This document shows, piece by piece, positions 36,350 through 48,620 of a stretch of 64,000 nt of DNA. Location of the stretch: the NCBI RefSeq assembly GCF_000276665.1, contig NW_004955472.1:6767797-6831796 (forward strand), written 5' to 3'. The first letter of the stretch is position 1; each line of letters opens with the position of its first letter. The DNA comes from Chinchilla lanigera (lineage: Eukaryota; Chordata; Mammalia; Rodentia; Chinchillidae). Position numbers and translations under genes: made by a program. Below the pieces are notes generated by a model that saw only the letters and a program-made list of their open reading frames with translations, did not search any database and was not told the DNA's origin.

Positions 36350-36550
36350 AACGCGTAGGCTTAAGAGGCAGTGTGGGGATGGCTTGGAGACTGATCCCAG
36401 CTACAAACTTCAGCACACCGATGTACCTTTTGGAGACTGCGTTTCTTCATCTGCAAACCATGTGAAAAATATTTATCTGGTAGGACATATGCATTGAACG
36501 GGGTATAAACAAAAAGTGTTCAGGCTGGTGCTTGACAGTAAGTGGAAAGG
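36350..36550 (+). mobile_element. MIR SINE
   Basis: GAGGCAGTGTGGGGATGGCT (5' region), ACTGATCCCAGCTACAAACT, GCGTTTCTTCATCTGC and GGTGCTTGACAGTAAGTGGA follow the MIR order. Confidence 0.75.
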
Positions 36551-38075
36551 GTTGTTGTTTTTATCCTTTGGGACGCTCGTTCCCAGGAATGAAGGAGCCC
36601 AGGTGGCAGTCTGTATCGTTATCTTTTCTACACCTAACAAATGTAAGAGGAAAAGTGAATGTGAGCAGTAGTGGCCTGTAGCTCAGAAAGTTACACTCCT
36701 GAGACTCCAATTCTTCTTTCTTTTTCCCTATCTCCTTGCTGGATTAGATGTTAGGATACTTCGAAATGAGATGAGGTGTCAGGGAGTGAGCATAAAAGAT
36801 CAAGGGCCAGTGAAGGGAGAAGGGTATTTTCCACTGCACTCTCCTTACATGGAAGAGTACCAGAACATTAAATCGTCGTGCCAAGTGTGACACACTGTTT
36901 AATAGCGGTAGCACTCTTGGCTGCCTGAAGACTCTTCAAAGGTAATTTTAAGTGAGAAGTGAGTTAGCTCCCACCCCAGCCCCCCAGCCTTTTCATGAGG
37001 GAAACAACCTAATTACAACCTTGAAGGGACCTCTGAGGATGTTCCCTTTCAAAGATGGCATTTGGGACTTAGTATGGTATTGTTAGGGCGAGAGAGCTTT
37101 CAGAATCAAGTGCAAAGGGAAGGCTATTCAGGGAACGCGTGAAGGCCTGTCTCTACAGCCATTTGAACAAGGTTCCGGCAGTGCCACCGGCTTTTGCTCC
37201 CATTTGTGTCTGAGCATCAATGGACTTGCAGTGCTGTTATTCTCATATCTATGTTCCCTTCAGAGCAACTTTTATATACTGTACATTAGACCCTGCAATT
37301 CTATGTCCTGAAACATGAAGTGGGTTTCTAAAATGACAGCCTTATTGTTAGAAGGGATAAGTGTAGGGGAGGTTGCAATAACTCTACATTTTAGACTTTG
37401 ATGAGTCACCTATTTTCAAAAGTGGCCAAGCATATAGGGTATTTAAATCTCAAAACATGTGCACGTCACCCCCAGAAATGAAGCATGAATTTGGTCAAAC
37501 GAACCAACCGAGCTTATATCTGAAACTACATGGGTGAACCAGCACTGGCCCTTTTGCTGTCCTCTGTGTTGCTTAGAAAAGGTTTAGTATGTTTTCTAGT
37601 TAAGAAAAACTCTTTCCTGCAGCTATTGGAAAAGAAATGCATGACTGTCAAAGGTTAAATAACAGGAATTACTGAAACAAATACTTGAAGTGGCGTAGTT
37701 CACAAACATGGAAAGGAGAGAGATTCACAAAATGTTAGAGGTAGAAGAAACCTTAGAGTTACTGATCCGAACCCCTGACCAATTTTTAAAAATTTAAGAT
37801 ACAAAGTTAAGTAAATTTCTAAAACTTAGAATATATTAAAAATGTTAAATGCAAAATCATAGTAATGAAGGAAAATGATTAAAATGATGGCTAAAATTTA
37901 TTCTACACCGTTTAAAACTTTTATATATTTAAAAATTATGACAAATCTTAAATATTGAAAAATGTATAATTTCATACTTCATGCACATCTAAATATTGGG
38001 AGGAAGAGCCAAAACAATTATGCATGTAAGGGTTCAATTATGTTATATACATGTAGTAGATATGTGATGCTATGA
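36551..38075. other. Unique sequence
   Basis: About 1.5 kb with no recognised feature and no frame of 60 codons or more. Confidence 0.45.
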
Positions 38076-38129
38076 AAATGTATAATAGAAGGTAGCATTG
38101 AGAAATGTATAATAGAAGGTAGCATTGAG
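38076..38129. repeat. Perfect 27-bp tandem duplication
   Basis: The unit at 38076-38102, which includes TAATAGAAGGTAGCATTGAG, is repeated without change at 38103-38129. It lies 18 bp from the start of the adjacent LTR. Confidence 0.98.
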
Positions 38130-38146
38130 AAAGAAACGTCTCTCAT

Positions 38147-38445
38147 TGGTTAGATTTCCATTACCAGGACAAAATACATGACCCACACAATCTTAAAAAG
38201 GAGTGGTTTATTTTGGCTTTCAGTTTCAGAGTTTCCATCCATTGTCACCTGGCTCCAAGGCACAAACATCAGGGCACAAAGGTGTGGTAGGGGTAAACTG
38301 CTCAACTCAGGACATCCCGAAAGCAGCGAATAGGAAAACAGTGCCGGAGAGGAAGGGGTCAGTTATACTGCCCAAGTTTATGCCCACGACCTGCCCAGAA
38401 ACACCCAGAAGAGGGCCTTACTCATCCCCTAGGTGTCTCTCACGT
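38147..38445 (-). mobile_element. ERVL-MaLR LTR (minus strand)
   Basis: CCATTACCAGGACAAAATAC, AAAGGAGTGGTTTATTTTGG, CTTTCAGTTTCAGAGTTTCC and TCCATTGTCACCTGGCTCC are the antisense landmarks of rodent MaLR LTRs. The distal part is more degraded. Confidence 0.8.
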
Positions 38446-38719
38446 AAATTAAATTGAAAATAAAGAATAACTGTCACACATCTGGAAGACTGAAGTGAAA
38501 TATGAAAACCAAAGTCAGAAACATTCACCACACACAGAAATTAAGAAATGGAAAAGAGTTACGTGGTTTATTCCAGAACTGTAAAATCACCATGAGGAAA
38601 CTGAGAACCCTGTGCTTCTATGGCAAGTAGCTATAGAAGCATGAGAGGCCAGGACTACAATGGTAAAGGAAGAATGTAAAAAAATAAAATGTGATTTTGG
38701 CAAAAACAAAGTATCTTCA

Positions 38720-38865
38720 GTTCTGCTTCTTAAAATCCTTCTAGCAGCCTACTATGTAGGTATTTTTCCTCCAATTTGCAGACAGGAAAATCAAGGTTTA
38801 GGTGGTTGAAATAACCTGAAAGTCTTCACCGCTGCATACCACAGCTGTCAGCCTGTCAGCCTATA
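38720..38865 (-). mobile_element. MIR SINE, antisense
   Basis: AATCCTTCTAGCAGCCTACT, ATGTAGGTATTTTTCCTCCA, ATTTGCAGACAGGAAAATCA and AGGTTTAGGTGGTTGAAATA match antisense MIR. Confidence 0.75.
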
Positions 38866-39243
38866 GATCCCAGAGAGATGCACCGGGGCTGGGAAGGGAA
38901 AGGGGCGGGAAGCGATGCGAAAAGAAGCAGGTACAACTAGAGCAAGGAACTGAGAATGTGTGCATGAGTTGGGAATATATAGATCTCTCTACAACCACAC
39001 AGCTGCTATAGTAAATTTCTTGATCAGGTGTGAGATGAAATTAGGAAGTTTTCTTTCTCTGCAGATTCTCTAATTCTATCCCCAGAGAACAGGACATGGG
39101 AAACAGAAGAGAAGGAAATTGAAAATTTTGAAATTTATAGTAAGAGAACTTGTCAGGCTTGAATGTTTTCTTTGCACCTAACTTGAAAAGTAAGGCAAGT
39201 TTTCTAAAGATTCTTTTAAACACGGTGTGAGGTTGACTGTGGA

Positions 39244-39668
39244 GTTAGTCTCCTTGTGTTGCCGTAATGAAATACCCACACTGGGGTGGCTGAAGCAAGA
39301 TATATTATATTTTCCCACTTCCAACGGCTCCAACGCTAAGATCAAGCTTCTAGCCAATTGGATTTCTGATGATGACTTTCTTCCTGACTTAGAGATGGTC
39401 ATCTTCTTGCTGTCCTTACAGGGACTTTGCTTAGTGAATTGAGTGGAGTAAAAGTACATCCAAGAGAAAAAAGAGAAAGTGAAGGAGGGAGGCAGAGACA
39501 GAGAGAGACAGAGCTGCCCTCCTCTTCTGATGAGGACACCCATCCTATCAGACTACAATCTCGCTTCTGATGACCTCATTTAGACTTAGTTAGTTCCCAG
39601 AGCATTTATCTTCCCAACTGGTCACACTGGCATTCATATAAATCTTCAATATATGAATCTGAGGGAAT
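39244..39668 (-). mobile_element. ERVL-MaLR LTR (MLT1-like, minus strand)
   Basis: GTTAGTCTCCTTGTGTTGCC, AATGAAATACCCACACTGGG, a GAGAGAGACAGAGCTGC segment, GATGAGGACACCCATCCTAT, CTGATGACCTCATTTAGACT and CAATATATGAATCTGAGGG follow the antisense MLT1 order to near its end. It contains the 121-codon minus-strand frame 39178-39543, which is therefore not a gene. Confidence 0.8.
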
Positions 39669-40559
39669 ACAATTCAATTCCTAGTACCTTATTCCAATTT
39701 TCCTTCACTTATTCAATCTATCAAATTTCCTGAGTAGCTATTATCACAACTTGATATATTGTTGTCTATGGAGAGCACTTCTGGACTTCGTCTTGGTCCA
39801 GAAGAATCCACATTTGTAATCCCATGGAAAAATTATTAGAATTTTAGTCAGTTAATTCCAATCTACCATTTCCAGAGCAACACACAGTGAAAATAAAGAC
39901 ACTAAGGCATATTTGCAGTTCTGGGGAGTTAAGGGGATCCTAAGTCCAGCTAGAAGGATGGCGAACTGGAACAGAGGCTTCACCCAAGGGTCAAACCCGG
40001 ATTTTATTAATTTGTGAAGAGGGAAGTGGCTCGGGGATGACAGACTGCCAGAGGGGGGGCAGTACATGCATGCTGTGAGTTGGTCTAAGTAAGGGGCCTG
40101 AAAGCACCTCTGCAATAGCAGAGAGAGAGGTACAAAGAGTAACCTGCATATCACAGATTGGGGCACTGTCTGGAGTTTTGGGGTCGTGCTTCAGTTGTGA
40201 CGCGTAATCCATGCCCTGAGGAATTGTAGCCTCTTTTCTTGAGGCTCATTCTCAGCCCGCAGACAGCAAGAGCACGGCTTCCCTGGGCCCACCTCACACC
40301 GGTTACTTGGGAGCTGTAAGCGGGGCATCACTGTTCTGTCACATTGCTTCCGAGTCTATACATCAGCACCTCTGCTAGGCCCATTTGCATTGCTTAAATC
40401 AACTGAGGGGGTAAGGAAAGGTCCCAGCCAGCTCTGTACATATCAGTACAGGCAGTAGGGGTAGGTTTAGCCAAAATGGAAACAATTGCTCTTCCTTCAA
40501 GGATAGTCCTCCAGATGGTCCTCCACAGCTGTCCATTTATTTTGCTTTGATTTTCATTG
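39669..40559. other. Unique sequence
   Basis: Slightly GC-richer around 40200-40330. No exon or repeat recognised. Confidence 0.4.
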
Positions 40560-40680
40560 TTGTGTTTTACTTCCTCAACGTGAAATGTAAGATTCATGAA
40601 AGCACGGCTTTCACTTGTTCATCACGATCTTCTAGCGCCTAGAATGGTGCCCAGCACAAACTGGACACCAGAGGACACTA
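40560..40680 (+). mobile_element. L2 LINE 3'-end fragment
   Basis: GTAAGATTCATGAAAGCACG, then CTTCTAGCGCCTAGAATGGT and GCCCAGCACAAACTGGACAC match the L2 3' end (GTAAGCTCCATGAGGGCAGG, CCCAGCGCCTAGAACAGTG, GCACATAGTAGGTG). Confidence 0.7.
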
Positions 40681-41289
40681 GCTGAAAGAGGAGAGCGGTT
40701 CCCTTCTCACACATTTGACAAAAGCATCGCTAGAGAGCGCATTTTTCGAGTACTTCCTAAGAGTGTAGCTTCTCATCAGCACGAGAAAAACCCATCCCCT
40801 GGTGTTTCAGAACAGTTCCTGAGAGAGAAAACAGAAGTGCAGTATTTTTGTCTTCAGCTGTTCATGCATATTCTTACGTTCTCTCTAGATGTCTCTTAGT
40901 GCATACCCGGAGAATAAAGTGTGCCAGTCTGACTTCCTGACTCTAATTGCAATCAGGTTGGAATGATGAATGATTCTGAGCCCCCATGCTTCAGAGGGTG
41001 TGCATATGGCAGGTTAATCAATGCCTAAACGAAGATGTTTTCAATTACACAGTGAGCCCAGCAGTTACAAACCTCTCATTAGCACATTCATGGGGGGTGC
41101 ATTCTGCCGTGTATTCCTCCTTTTTTGTATTTCATCTTCTACTCTTCAGGTATCCAAAACAGTAAACATACCAGTTCGCATTGCCTTGTGGCAATGACAG
41201 CTTTGCCACATTTATTCTATATGCGGACTTGTATCGACTACTGCTCGGATGATAGCAAGCAAGTCCACAATTTAATGATTTTAACGTTA
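40681..41289. other. Unique sequence, enhancer-like in appearance
   Basis: No repeat recognised. At 40940-41090 it is dense in homeodomain-type cores (CTAATTGC, TTAATCAAT, CATTAGC), with TGATGAATGATT and a CATATG E-box. Such sites are common by chance, so this is only a suggestion. Confidence 0.3.
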
Positions 41290-41700
41290 TCTGTTTAATT
41301 TGTGGGTCTGGGTCACAGTCCCGGTGTGCCTCAGTTAAAGGGCTCGTCTGGGCTCACCTGGGCTCACTCACGCCCCTCCGGTCAGCTGCTGGCCTGTTTG
41401 ACAGCTCTGGTCCCTGAGGCTGCTGGCGGCTGGGATAGGGTCAGTGGGGGCAGGGCTGTATCTCTCCTGGTCCAACAAGCTAATCTGCGCTTGTTCACAT
41501 GACAGCTCAGGGCTTGCAGAGAATGAATAGGGACTGACACATCATGTGAACAAGACTGCCCGGCTGGGAACCTGGCCAGGCTCACTCACATCCCATTGGC
41601 CAAAGCGAGCCACAGGCTCACTGCAAGGGATGGAGAACTCGGCTCTACCTCCTGATAAGAAGCACTGCAAAGAACTGTGATCATTTTCATGATCTGCTAA
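41290..41700 (+). mobile_element. GC-rich ancient interspersed repeat, family uncertain
   Basis: CAACAAGCTAATCTGCGCTT, GTTCACATGACAGCTCAGGG, ACATCCCATTGGCCAAAGC and CTACCTCCTGATAAGAAGCA with GCACTGCAAAGAACTGTGAT recall a common mammalian repeat with the order GCTAGCCCGGGCTTGTTC, ATTGGTCAAAGCAAGTCACA and CACCTCTTGATGGGAGGAG. I cannot name the family with confidence. Its GC content explains the reading frames at 41302-41585. Confidence 0.6.
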
Positions 41701-41916
41701 AGTACATGTCAGTGAAAATGCAAGTATATTTCTTTCTTAACTGCACATTCCACTTTCTACTAATAGGACATCTTTGTTATAGCTATATAGGTCACATATC
41801 CCTTAAGTTAACAAAAATTTGTATAGGTCAATCTTGAACTCACGGATAATATACATCTGGAAGAACACGAATGGCCTGTGCATATGCATATTTTAAATCA
41901 CCCGAAGCAGAAAATG

Positions 41917-42100
41917 CAGGGTGGTGGTGATGCACACCTGCAACCTTAACACTAGGAGGCTGCCACAGGAGGATTGTAAGTTTTTGCCCAGTACGGGCAA
42001 CTTAGTGACTTAGCAAGACCCTGTCTCAAATAAAATTTAAGGGGCGAGGAATATGGTTCATTGTAATGGTCTTGGGTTCAATTCCCAGTAGTGAATAACA
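41917..42100 (+). mobile_element. B1-dID-type dimeric SINE
   Basis: GGGTGGTGGTGATGCACACC, CTAGGAGGCTGCCACAGGAG, TTAGTGACTTAGCAAGACCC, an A-rich linker, then GGGGCGAGGAATATGGTTCA and CTTGGGTTCAATTCCCAG. Confidence 0.88.
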
Positions 42101-45100
42101 CAATCTGGTAGGGGAAAACAAACTCTGGATTACCACAGATTCTCTAGCGTTAACATACCAGCCAGTTCCGCTAGCAGAGATCTTCAGCATAATTACTTTT
42201 AGAGGCGCTCCTTCGCAACCCTTCAATTTCAAGGCTAATTCTTTTGTAAGTAGTAATGGCCAGGCTTCCATGGAAGGAATCTAGACACTTAATTCTCCTG
42301 TGTTCTATTTTTAAAGTAGTCATGGTAGGTAGAAACTATTGTACATAAAAGCTTGGAAATCAGGCTATGGAACTTTTTTTATACTTATGAACGATAAGAA
42401 AGATCCTAAGATGCACACCCTTTTATAGTTTGGGATACCCAATTTATCACTGCGGCTGGATGGCTGAAGTGTATGTCAAATCTCAACTGAGCATATTTTC
42501 AAGCTCTCAATTTAAAAAAAAGTTTTTTGCCTTCGGAACTGCAATCTTTTACACTAATTCTTGTTTCAAAACTAATTAAACACGTACAATATATTTAAAA
42601 TAAAATTACTCTTCTGTTTGCCCTCCTCTCCCATATGTAATATTTCAAAAATATTCTCTTGCTTAAGGCAAGTTTGAATTTTAGGAAATAAAGCTGTCTT
42701 AGATGGATTCATCTTTTACCTCATTCTTGGCAACTAGGGATTCCCTTCTCTGTCCTGCGTTCTTCAATCAGAATTAATACTTGAATTTAAAATATTATTG
42801 TTATTTCTGCCCTAACCTTTCCTGCTACCAGTTTCCCACATGACTGTTTTGATCTATCATTCAAGCATATATACTGTTTAAAATTGAAAGCTTTTCCCTG
42901 AGTCCCACCAGATATATTTTATAGAAAAAAAAAAAAAATAATACAACCCTTCTCAGGGCTTTTTCTAAGCTGATTTTAATTGACTGCTCCAGCCCAGGGA
43001 CAGATAGAAACAGTTGTGATTTCAGCATGGTCTCTATGGCAGCCCACTAAAGCATTCAAAACACTCAGGGGGAGGGATCAAGGTGAGTTGGAGGCAAAGC
43101 TGATGGAAAATTGGAAGGCGGAAGCTTATATTTGTCACACCATTCTATGATAGCGTGTTCACTTGGCTTTAAATTCCTGGTGCATACTCCTAAATGTCAA
43201 AATAAATTATCCCCGGAAAGACAAGTGAGTTATCAAGGTTGACTGTTCTTGACTTCCTGACTTTTTACAAACTCTTTCTCTTCCCACACTAAATTCATCA
43301 GTAGTTCAATTTTGATGCAGGGTAATATAACCAACACTTGGCTGTTAGTAGTGTTTGCTGAGTAGATACCATCGCTGAGAAGTTTAGCATATTCAAGAAC
43401 AACCAAGACAAACAGCTAAGGAAAGAGTTTAACTCTTGCAAACTCTGATATTCCTTGTCAGTGGGCATTCTTGCAACCACTCCCCAGGAGATTTAATTGA
43501 AAAGCCTAGAACACATACAGTCAGTGGGGAGAAATCCCCAGGAATTTAGGGATGATGAAAAAATTTAATCTTTGTCAGTGAATAGTCTTTCTAATTTACT
43601 CTTCATACTGTGAGGTATTAGGCCGTGCAACAGTTACAAAAACAAGCAATTAAAAGCTTTTTTCTCCCCTTAGCAATAGCCTTGAAGTGACCTAGTTAAA
43701 ATTGTGTACATAGTTTCTCTGGAAGCACTCTTACTTTCACTCTGTAGACTAACATTTGGTAGTTCTGTTACTAGACATAAGCAGTCTTTTGCAAATCTAG
43801 CACTTCTCAATCAAAAGCTAAAAAATATAGCTCTGATTTTCAGGATTTTAATCTAGAACAGACATGCCATCAATAGCATAGTCAAAGTCCAACTCCCTAA
43901 AATGCCCTAGAGGTGGAGACAAAGCACATTGGTATTGGACTGGAGCGGGAGCTACATGTACGGGAAACCAGGATCATGTTGCTGTTTGCTTCCCTGCATA
44001 TCCCAGATAAAAGCTTCTTTTTATCCTCTTTTTAAAGAATGTCATTTAAACATAAGCTGTGTAATTATGGGCAATATTCAGGGGGGACTAATAGTGGACA
44101 AGAAATGAATGTGATTATCAGGTAAAACACAGCGCTGTGGCTGAGGGCAGCTGCCATGCAGAGGGAGGGGATGAATGGTACCAACGTACAGCAGTGAAAT
44201 GCTGCTGTAAGACGTATTCATTTTTAACTTTTACTTTTATTAGTGCGTGTTTTCAGTACATAATGTCTACATTCCTCATGTGAACTTGGTGCTCATAAGG
44301 AGGAAGTAAGGGAGAGGCTGAAATCTGAGCTCATCCTTTCCTTAACCACACACTACTTATGCCTCTCATAGACGGATCACTATGTTATAGCATCAGGAAA
44401 AGCAAGGGGTCAGATTGTCTTTTTATTTCCTGATACTCTGTTGTAGTGACAGAAATTGTCATTTAAAAAGTAATTACTAATCATGGTCCCACCAACATTC
44501 TTGGTTCCCGTACATAGGAGCTTAGCATTTTGCAAAGTGGAAGTAAAAGACACACACAAAAAAATTACCTATCAAGAACCTTGAAGAGCCTTTGGCAAAA
44601 AGTAAATTTGACCAGTAATTCTCATATTATTACTATTGCCCTAGCAGTGTATATAATTTTTCTATGGGCTGAGCATAACATTTTGAATTCAAAGTCAATG
44701 TGGCCAACAGTTCCTAGGGTTTGTTTCCATTTCTAGTGCCCACCAGCATTACTGTAGCATGAAATACATTACAAAGCCAGCCGAAAAGGCTTGAACTAAA
44801 AGTTATATATGAATATTTACCTTCTGTATCCATAAAAAAAATCCTTACCATCTCAGTGCCCTCCCATCATCCAAACATTCCATGTCCCAAGATGAGTGGA
44901 AGCTTTGGCTATTTCATTTCACAACAAGTGAGAATATTTACATGGGACAGAGCAACATCCCATGTGAATATTCTTGCTTCTTTATGAGATTATCTTGACA
45001 TCTTACAATGCATAACACCTACTAACTGGTACTCTGAACATCCCTGTATGTTACTTGGAATTCTTGAGTCTTTCAGTTCATATGTGCCATTGCCAGTGAG

Positions 45101-46744
45101 TACTGTCTCCACATAGAAATGGCAAAATACAGAATATATACCACAGAAAAAGGCGAGGAGGAGCCATACTGTAAAGTTACAATTATATCAGCAAAGTCTA
45201 ACTGCTAAGAAATATATAATTCAAAGGGCACTCTATATGGACAGAAATGAGCAGCGTATAAGCCAAACCCATGGTAACAGTGACAAAAGAATTAGTGACA
45301 AAGAACTCTTGGGAATGTTACAGATTACTTTAAAAGTACATTTGTGAAGAGAACACACAGAAGCATTGGCCAAGGCCTGTTTTCAGACACCTCTTAAACT
45401 AGGCGCTCAATTTACCCCACCCCTCTGCCATCAGCTCCCCCCATTCCAACGCTACTTTTACAATATTCACAACCCTCTTGCAATGGTGTGCTAATTGGAT
45501 AGTTGGGGTGAGGAGTTTAGCAACTGTAGCACTAATTGGGTTATAAAAATAGCAGAGCATTTCAGTGGGATTGGACAGTCTACGGCAGTGATGAGGAACC
45601 TTTCCAAGCTCAGGGTGATACGAACAGCCTGGGGCAGCACGCACGCCACAGGTCTCCACTGCTGGTCTATGATGTGTATTTTTCCTCGGTCACACTAAGG
45701 GTGCAACCGTCTTCCAGGAGAAATAAGATATTTCATGTCTTTTAAATATGTGATTAGAATGTTTCAGAGTTTACACATATGTTTAAACTTCTAATTCTGA
45801 TTAGATTTTTATTAAATGTTTAAAATATGTCATTGGCTTAGATGTGTCCAGTCACTTCTAATTACACCCAAAGTGGATTTCACGCAACTAGTGTCCACCC
45901 ATGCCCTGTTGCTGTCCTTGTGACGAGGCCACTGAGGGTGCACTAGGCTTCCAAGAGACCTTAAACTGAAGTGAGGAGACTTTCTATTGTCTCTTAAGAA
46001 CTCCGTAATTACTACCGAGGACCTGATTGAACAGGAAAGAGGTACAACACAGAGAAGTCCTCCTACTTAGTATGGTTTCATCTCACGTGCTGTCAATGAA
46101 AGCCATGGAAATCGAAAGCTAGTTCTAGTGTGCAGTGTATCAAGTATTTCACGATGTTCAAAGGAAAAGGTCAATAACCACCTTTAAAATATATAGCACT
46201 TTCCCCACAGTTTACTAAATGCATGACATCTTTGTGATATTATCAGATTTTCCCAGTCTAAACATGCAAACAAAATGAAACAATATTCTTTCCCCCACCC
46301 CATTTTTTATCATGCCACTTGCATACATTGATAGCTTTTTTATCCAAATTTGGAGGATTTCTAAAAAGGATCATAAACACTGGCTTACAGTGAATTCATT
46401 TTGGACTGAATTTACTTTGAGAGATTCCAGATTGGGGAGGTGGAAGAGGAAATTTACAGAGATAAACTGTTTTGTGTTATTTCCTGTAGCTTGCTAAATT
46501 TTAAGAAACAGCAGAGATATATTCATTTATTAATAGAATTCTCTCCAGAAGCTTATCTAGGTGGTCTTTTAATTAAGTTACTCTTCTTGCATCGGCAATT
46601 TACATATCTCATAGTCATTTCCATCCCTAAATAAGTCATAACAGTATGCTGACTTTTGTTAAAATAACTGTTGTTCTTGGGAGATACTTTATGCTGATTA
46701 TAAAGAACATTTTGTTATTTGGTCTGTACAAAGGTTTTCTTATT
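42101..46744. other. Longest stretch with no recognised feature
   Basis: About 4.6 kb. Frames are at most 86 codons and none looks coding. An A-run at 42926-42939 has no flanking duplication. CAGTGATGAGGAACCTTT near 45586 resembles the end of a hAT transposon but no matching opposite end was found. Confidence 0.45.
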
Positions 46745-46880
46745 AAAGTCACACTTATTAATTGCTGCCTGTATGCCAGATACTGTGCTAGGCACCAGAT
46801 CCAAGTGGTATTAGAAAATTCAGAATTTGTAATCAGTGTGGTAATTGACATAACGAAGTTATCGTCCTCAAACAAGTACC
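46745..46880 (-). mobile_element. L2 LINE fragment, antisense
   Basis: TGCCTGTATGCCAGATACTG, TGCTAGGCACCAGATCC and AGTGGTATTAGAAAATTCAG correspond to the antisense L2 3' end (TATGTGCCAGGCACTGTTCT and following). Confidence 0.65.
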
Positions 46881-47239
46881 TTCACTAAAACCTCCTAACA
46901 GTGGCTGAGATAGGATTTCCAAAGCTATGCGTGCTGTAAATGGTTGAATAAAAAAAAACTATTTAGCTTCTGGAAGAGACACATTTCAGCATCTTCCAGA
47001 GCGTGCGTAGTCTGTCTCATGGCTCAGTCTGCCAACACTAACGCTCCTGGCCGAGGGCATAGAAACAACACCCTAATGGCAAGGGATTATTTAAGCTAGA
47101 AGCACACTGCATTTTCACACTGGAAGCAGAGGCTTTTAAAGTGTCATTTTGAGGAGCAAAAGGGTTTCTTGAATGTTGAAATGTTGTCATAATGTGTCTG
47201 ACAATATTTAATTGGAAAGTATGATAAGATTTGGCAAAG
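46881..47239. other. Unique sequence
   Basis: No repeat recognised. Contains several TTTAATTGG-type and TTATTTAAGC motifs, no gene. Confidence 0.35.
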
Positions 47240-47480
47240 GTGACAATGGAGGAAAACAGATGTTTAATGAGGACTTACTATGTGCTAATTGCCATGCTAA
47301 ATATAACCTCAAATGACTTAAATTGTACAATGACCCTAAGACGCTGGGAGGCTGAAAGCAAGTTACTTTGCAGTGTCACAGTCCACCTTATCCAAACGCC
47401 CATCTTTGTCATTATCAGAGCAAAGGCACCTTTGCTTCTCGTCAGAGATTGCCGCTAATGCTCCTGGTAATGACCAGGGT
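47240..47480 (-). mobile_element. MIR SINE, antisense, diverged
   Basis: GTTTAATGAGGACTTACTAT, GTGCTAATTGCCATGC, CAAATGACTTAAATTGTACA and GACCCTAAGACGCTGGGAGG, then AAGTTACTTTGCAGTGTCAC, follow antisense MIR. Confidence 0.65.
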
Positions 47481-47654
47481 TTTTTCCTACAGAAGTGACT
47501 GCAGCTCTGTGACATGGAAATGAGTCCTTTTATTCTGAAGGAAAATGCAGTGTATAAATTGCTTCTTCCATTCCTCTCTCTTAGGCAGCAGCCTTAGAAC
47601 CAGTCTAAGAATTCTCTTCAAGCCTGGCGCAACTGCGCGCTGCAGCCTGGGTAA

Positions 47655-47912
47655 CCTGCACAGAGATAAAGAGCTTGTACTTGAGGCCTGACTTCCTGGG
47701 TTTAAATCTCTTCTCCAGTACTTGTTAGCTCTTCGGCCCTGAGCAAGTCACTTAGCCTTTCTTGGCATCAGTTATCGCCGCCATAAAGTGGAAATGTGAC
47801 AGTACTTATCTCATGAAGTTGTGACAGTTAAAAGCCAAGGTACATGTAAAGCACACATAGCATGATGTCTGGTACATGATAAAGGCTTAATAAATATTAA
47901 CTATTTTTAGGA
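47655..47912 (+). mobile_element. Full-length MIR SINE
   Basis: Well preserved: GGCCTGACTTCCTGGGTTTA, GAGCAAGTCACTTAGCCTTT, CTTGGCATCAGTTATCGCCG, CTTATCTCATGAAGTTGTGA, AAAGCACACATAGCATGATG and AAGGCTTAATAAATATTAAC. The core and tail are both present. Confidence 0.92.
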
Positions 47913-48011
47913 CCAAATGTTATAAAATAGTCACTGTCCTTATAAGATGTAACATTGTTACTCACACAAATAAGGAAAGAAACAGCTTGGTGAGGATATG
48001 AGAAATGCCTT

Positions 48012-48038
48012 TCTTTTTTTTTTTTTTTTTTTTTTTTC
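48012..48038. repeat. Poly(T) tract
   Basis: Uninterrupted T-run of about 26 bases. Flanks (GAAATGCCTTTC and CATGTCTGAAC) do not repeat, so no target-site duplication is seen. Confidence 0.9.
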
Positions 48039-48439
48039 ATGTCTGAACTTGCCCCACACTGAAGGCTCTATTTTCTGTGGGTTTCTGTCAGTAATCAGAG
48101 AACTTAGGCCTGAAATGTGCTAGGGTTTTTGTAGGCCCCAAGGTAGGGGATAGAAGGGTGGGAGGAGGAGTCATAAGTAGATGAAAGGTGATCAGGATGG
48201 TGCCTCTAAAGGTAGAACTTGGTTTTAAATTTTGCTTTTTACAGGACAGCTTGTCAATAACAAGAAAGTAAAGGACATAACAGTCTCACCAGAATGTAAA
48301 TATATATCCTAAAAACAGGTCTAGTCTCTTGAGTAGAATATAAGTGAACTGCAAGCTTCACCCACCTTGCAATTTTTTACCCTTGAGTTGTACTAAATCA
48401 TACGTGCACACACATGTGTGTGTTCACGTCGTCCTACCC

Positions 48440-48620
48440 TCACGTTACCTCCTAACGCACTATGCAGGAGGTACTGTGTGTCCATTTCACACAAGAAAGC
48501 TCATGTGCAGAGTAGATAACACTCCGACTCAAGGTTACCTAATGACAGAAACAGGACTTGAACTCTATTCCCCTCCTAGATCTGTCCCTGCCAGTTGCTC
48601 TACTGAGCATCCAAGTGGCA
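48440..48620 (-). mobile_element. MIR SINE, antisense
   Basis: GGAGGTACTGTGTGTCCATT, CAAGGTTACCTAATGACAGA, ACAGGACTTGAACTCTATTC and CAGTTGCTCTACTGAGCATC are antisense MIR landmarks. Confidence 0.7.

Noticed and set aside
39178..39543. 121-codon minus-strand frame
   Set aside because: It lies mostly inside an MLT1-like LTR and a purine-rich stretch.
45586..45720. hAT transposon end (CAGTGATGAGGAACCTTT)
   Set aside because: No opposite terminal inverted repeat or further matching sequence could be found. The resemblance is limited to about 18 bases.
48012..48038. Third poly(A)/(T)-only insertion
   Set aside because: No direct repeat flanks the T-run. The same holds for the A- or T-runs near 33750, 42926 and 56994.
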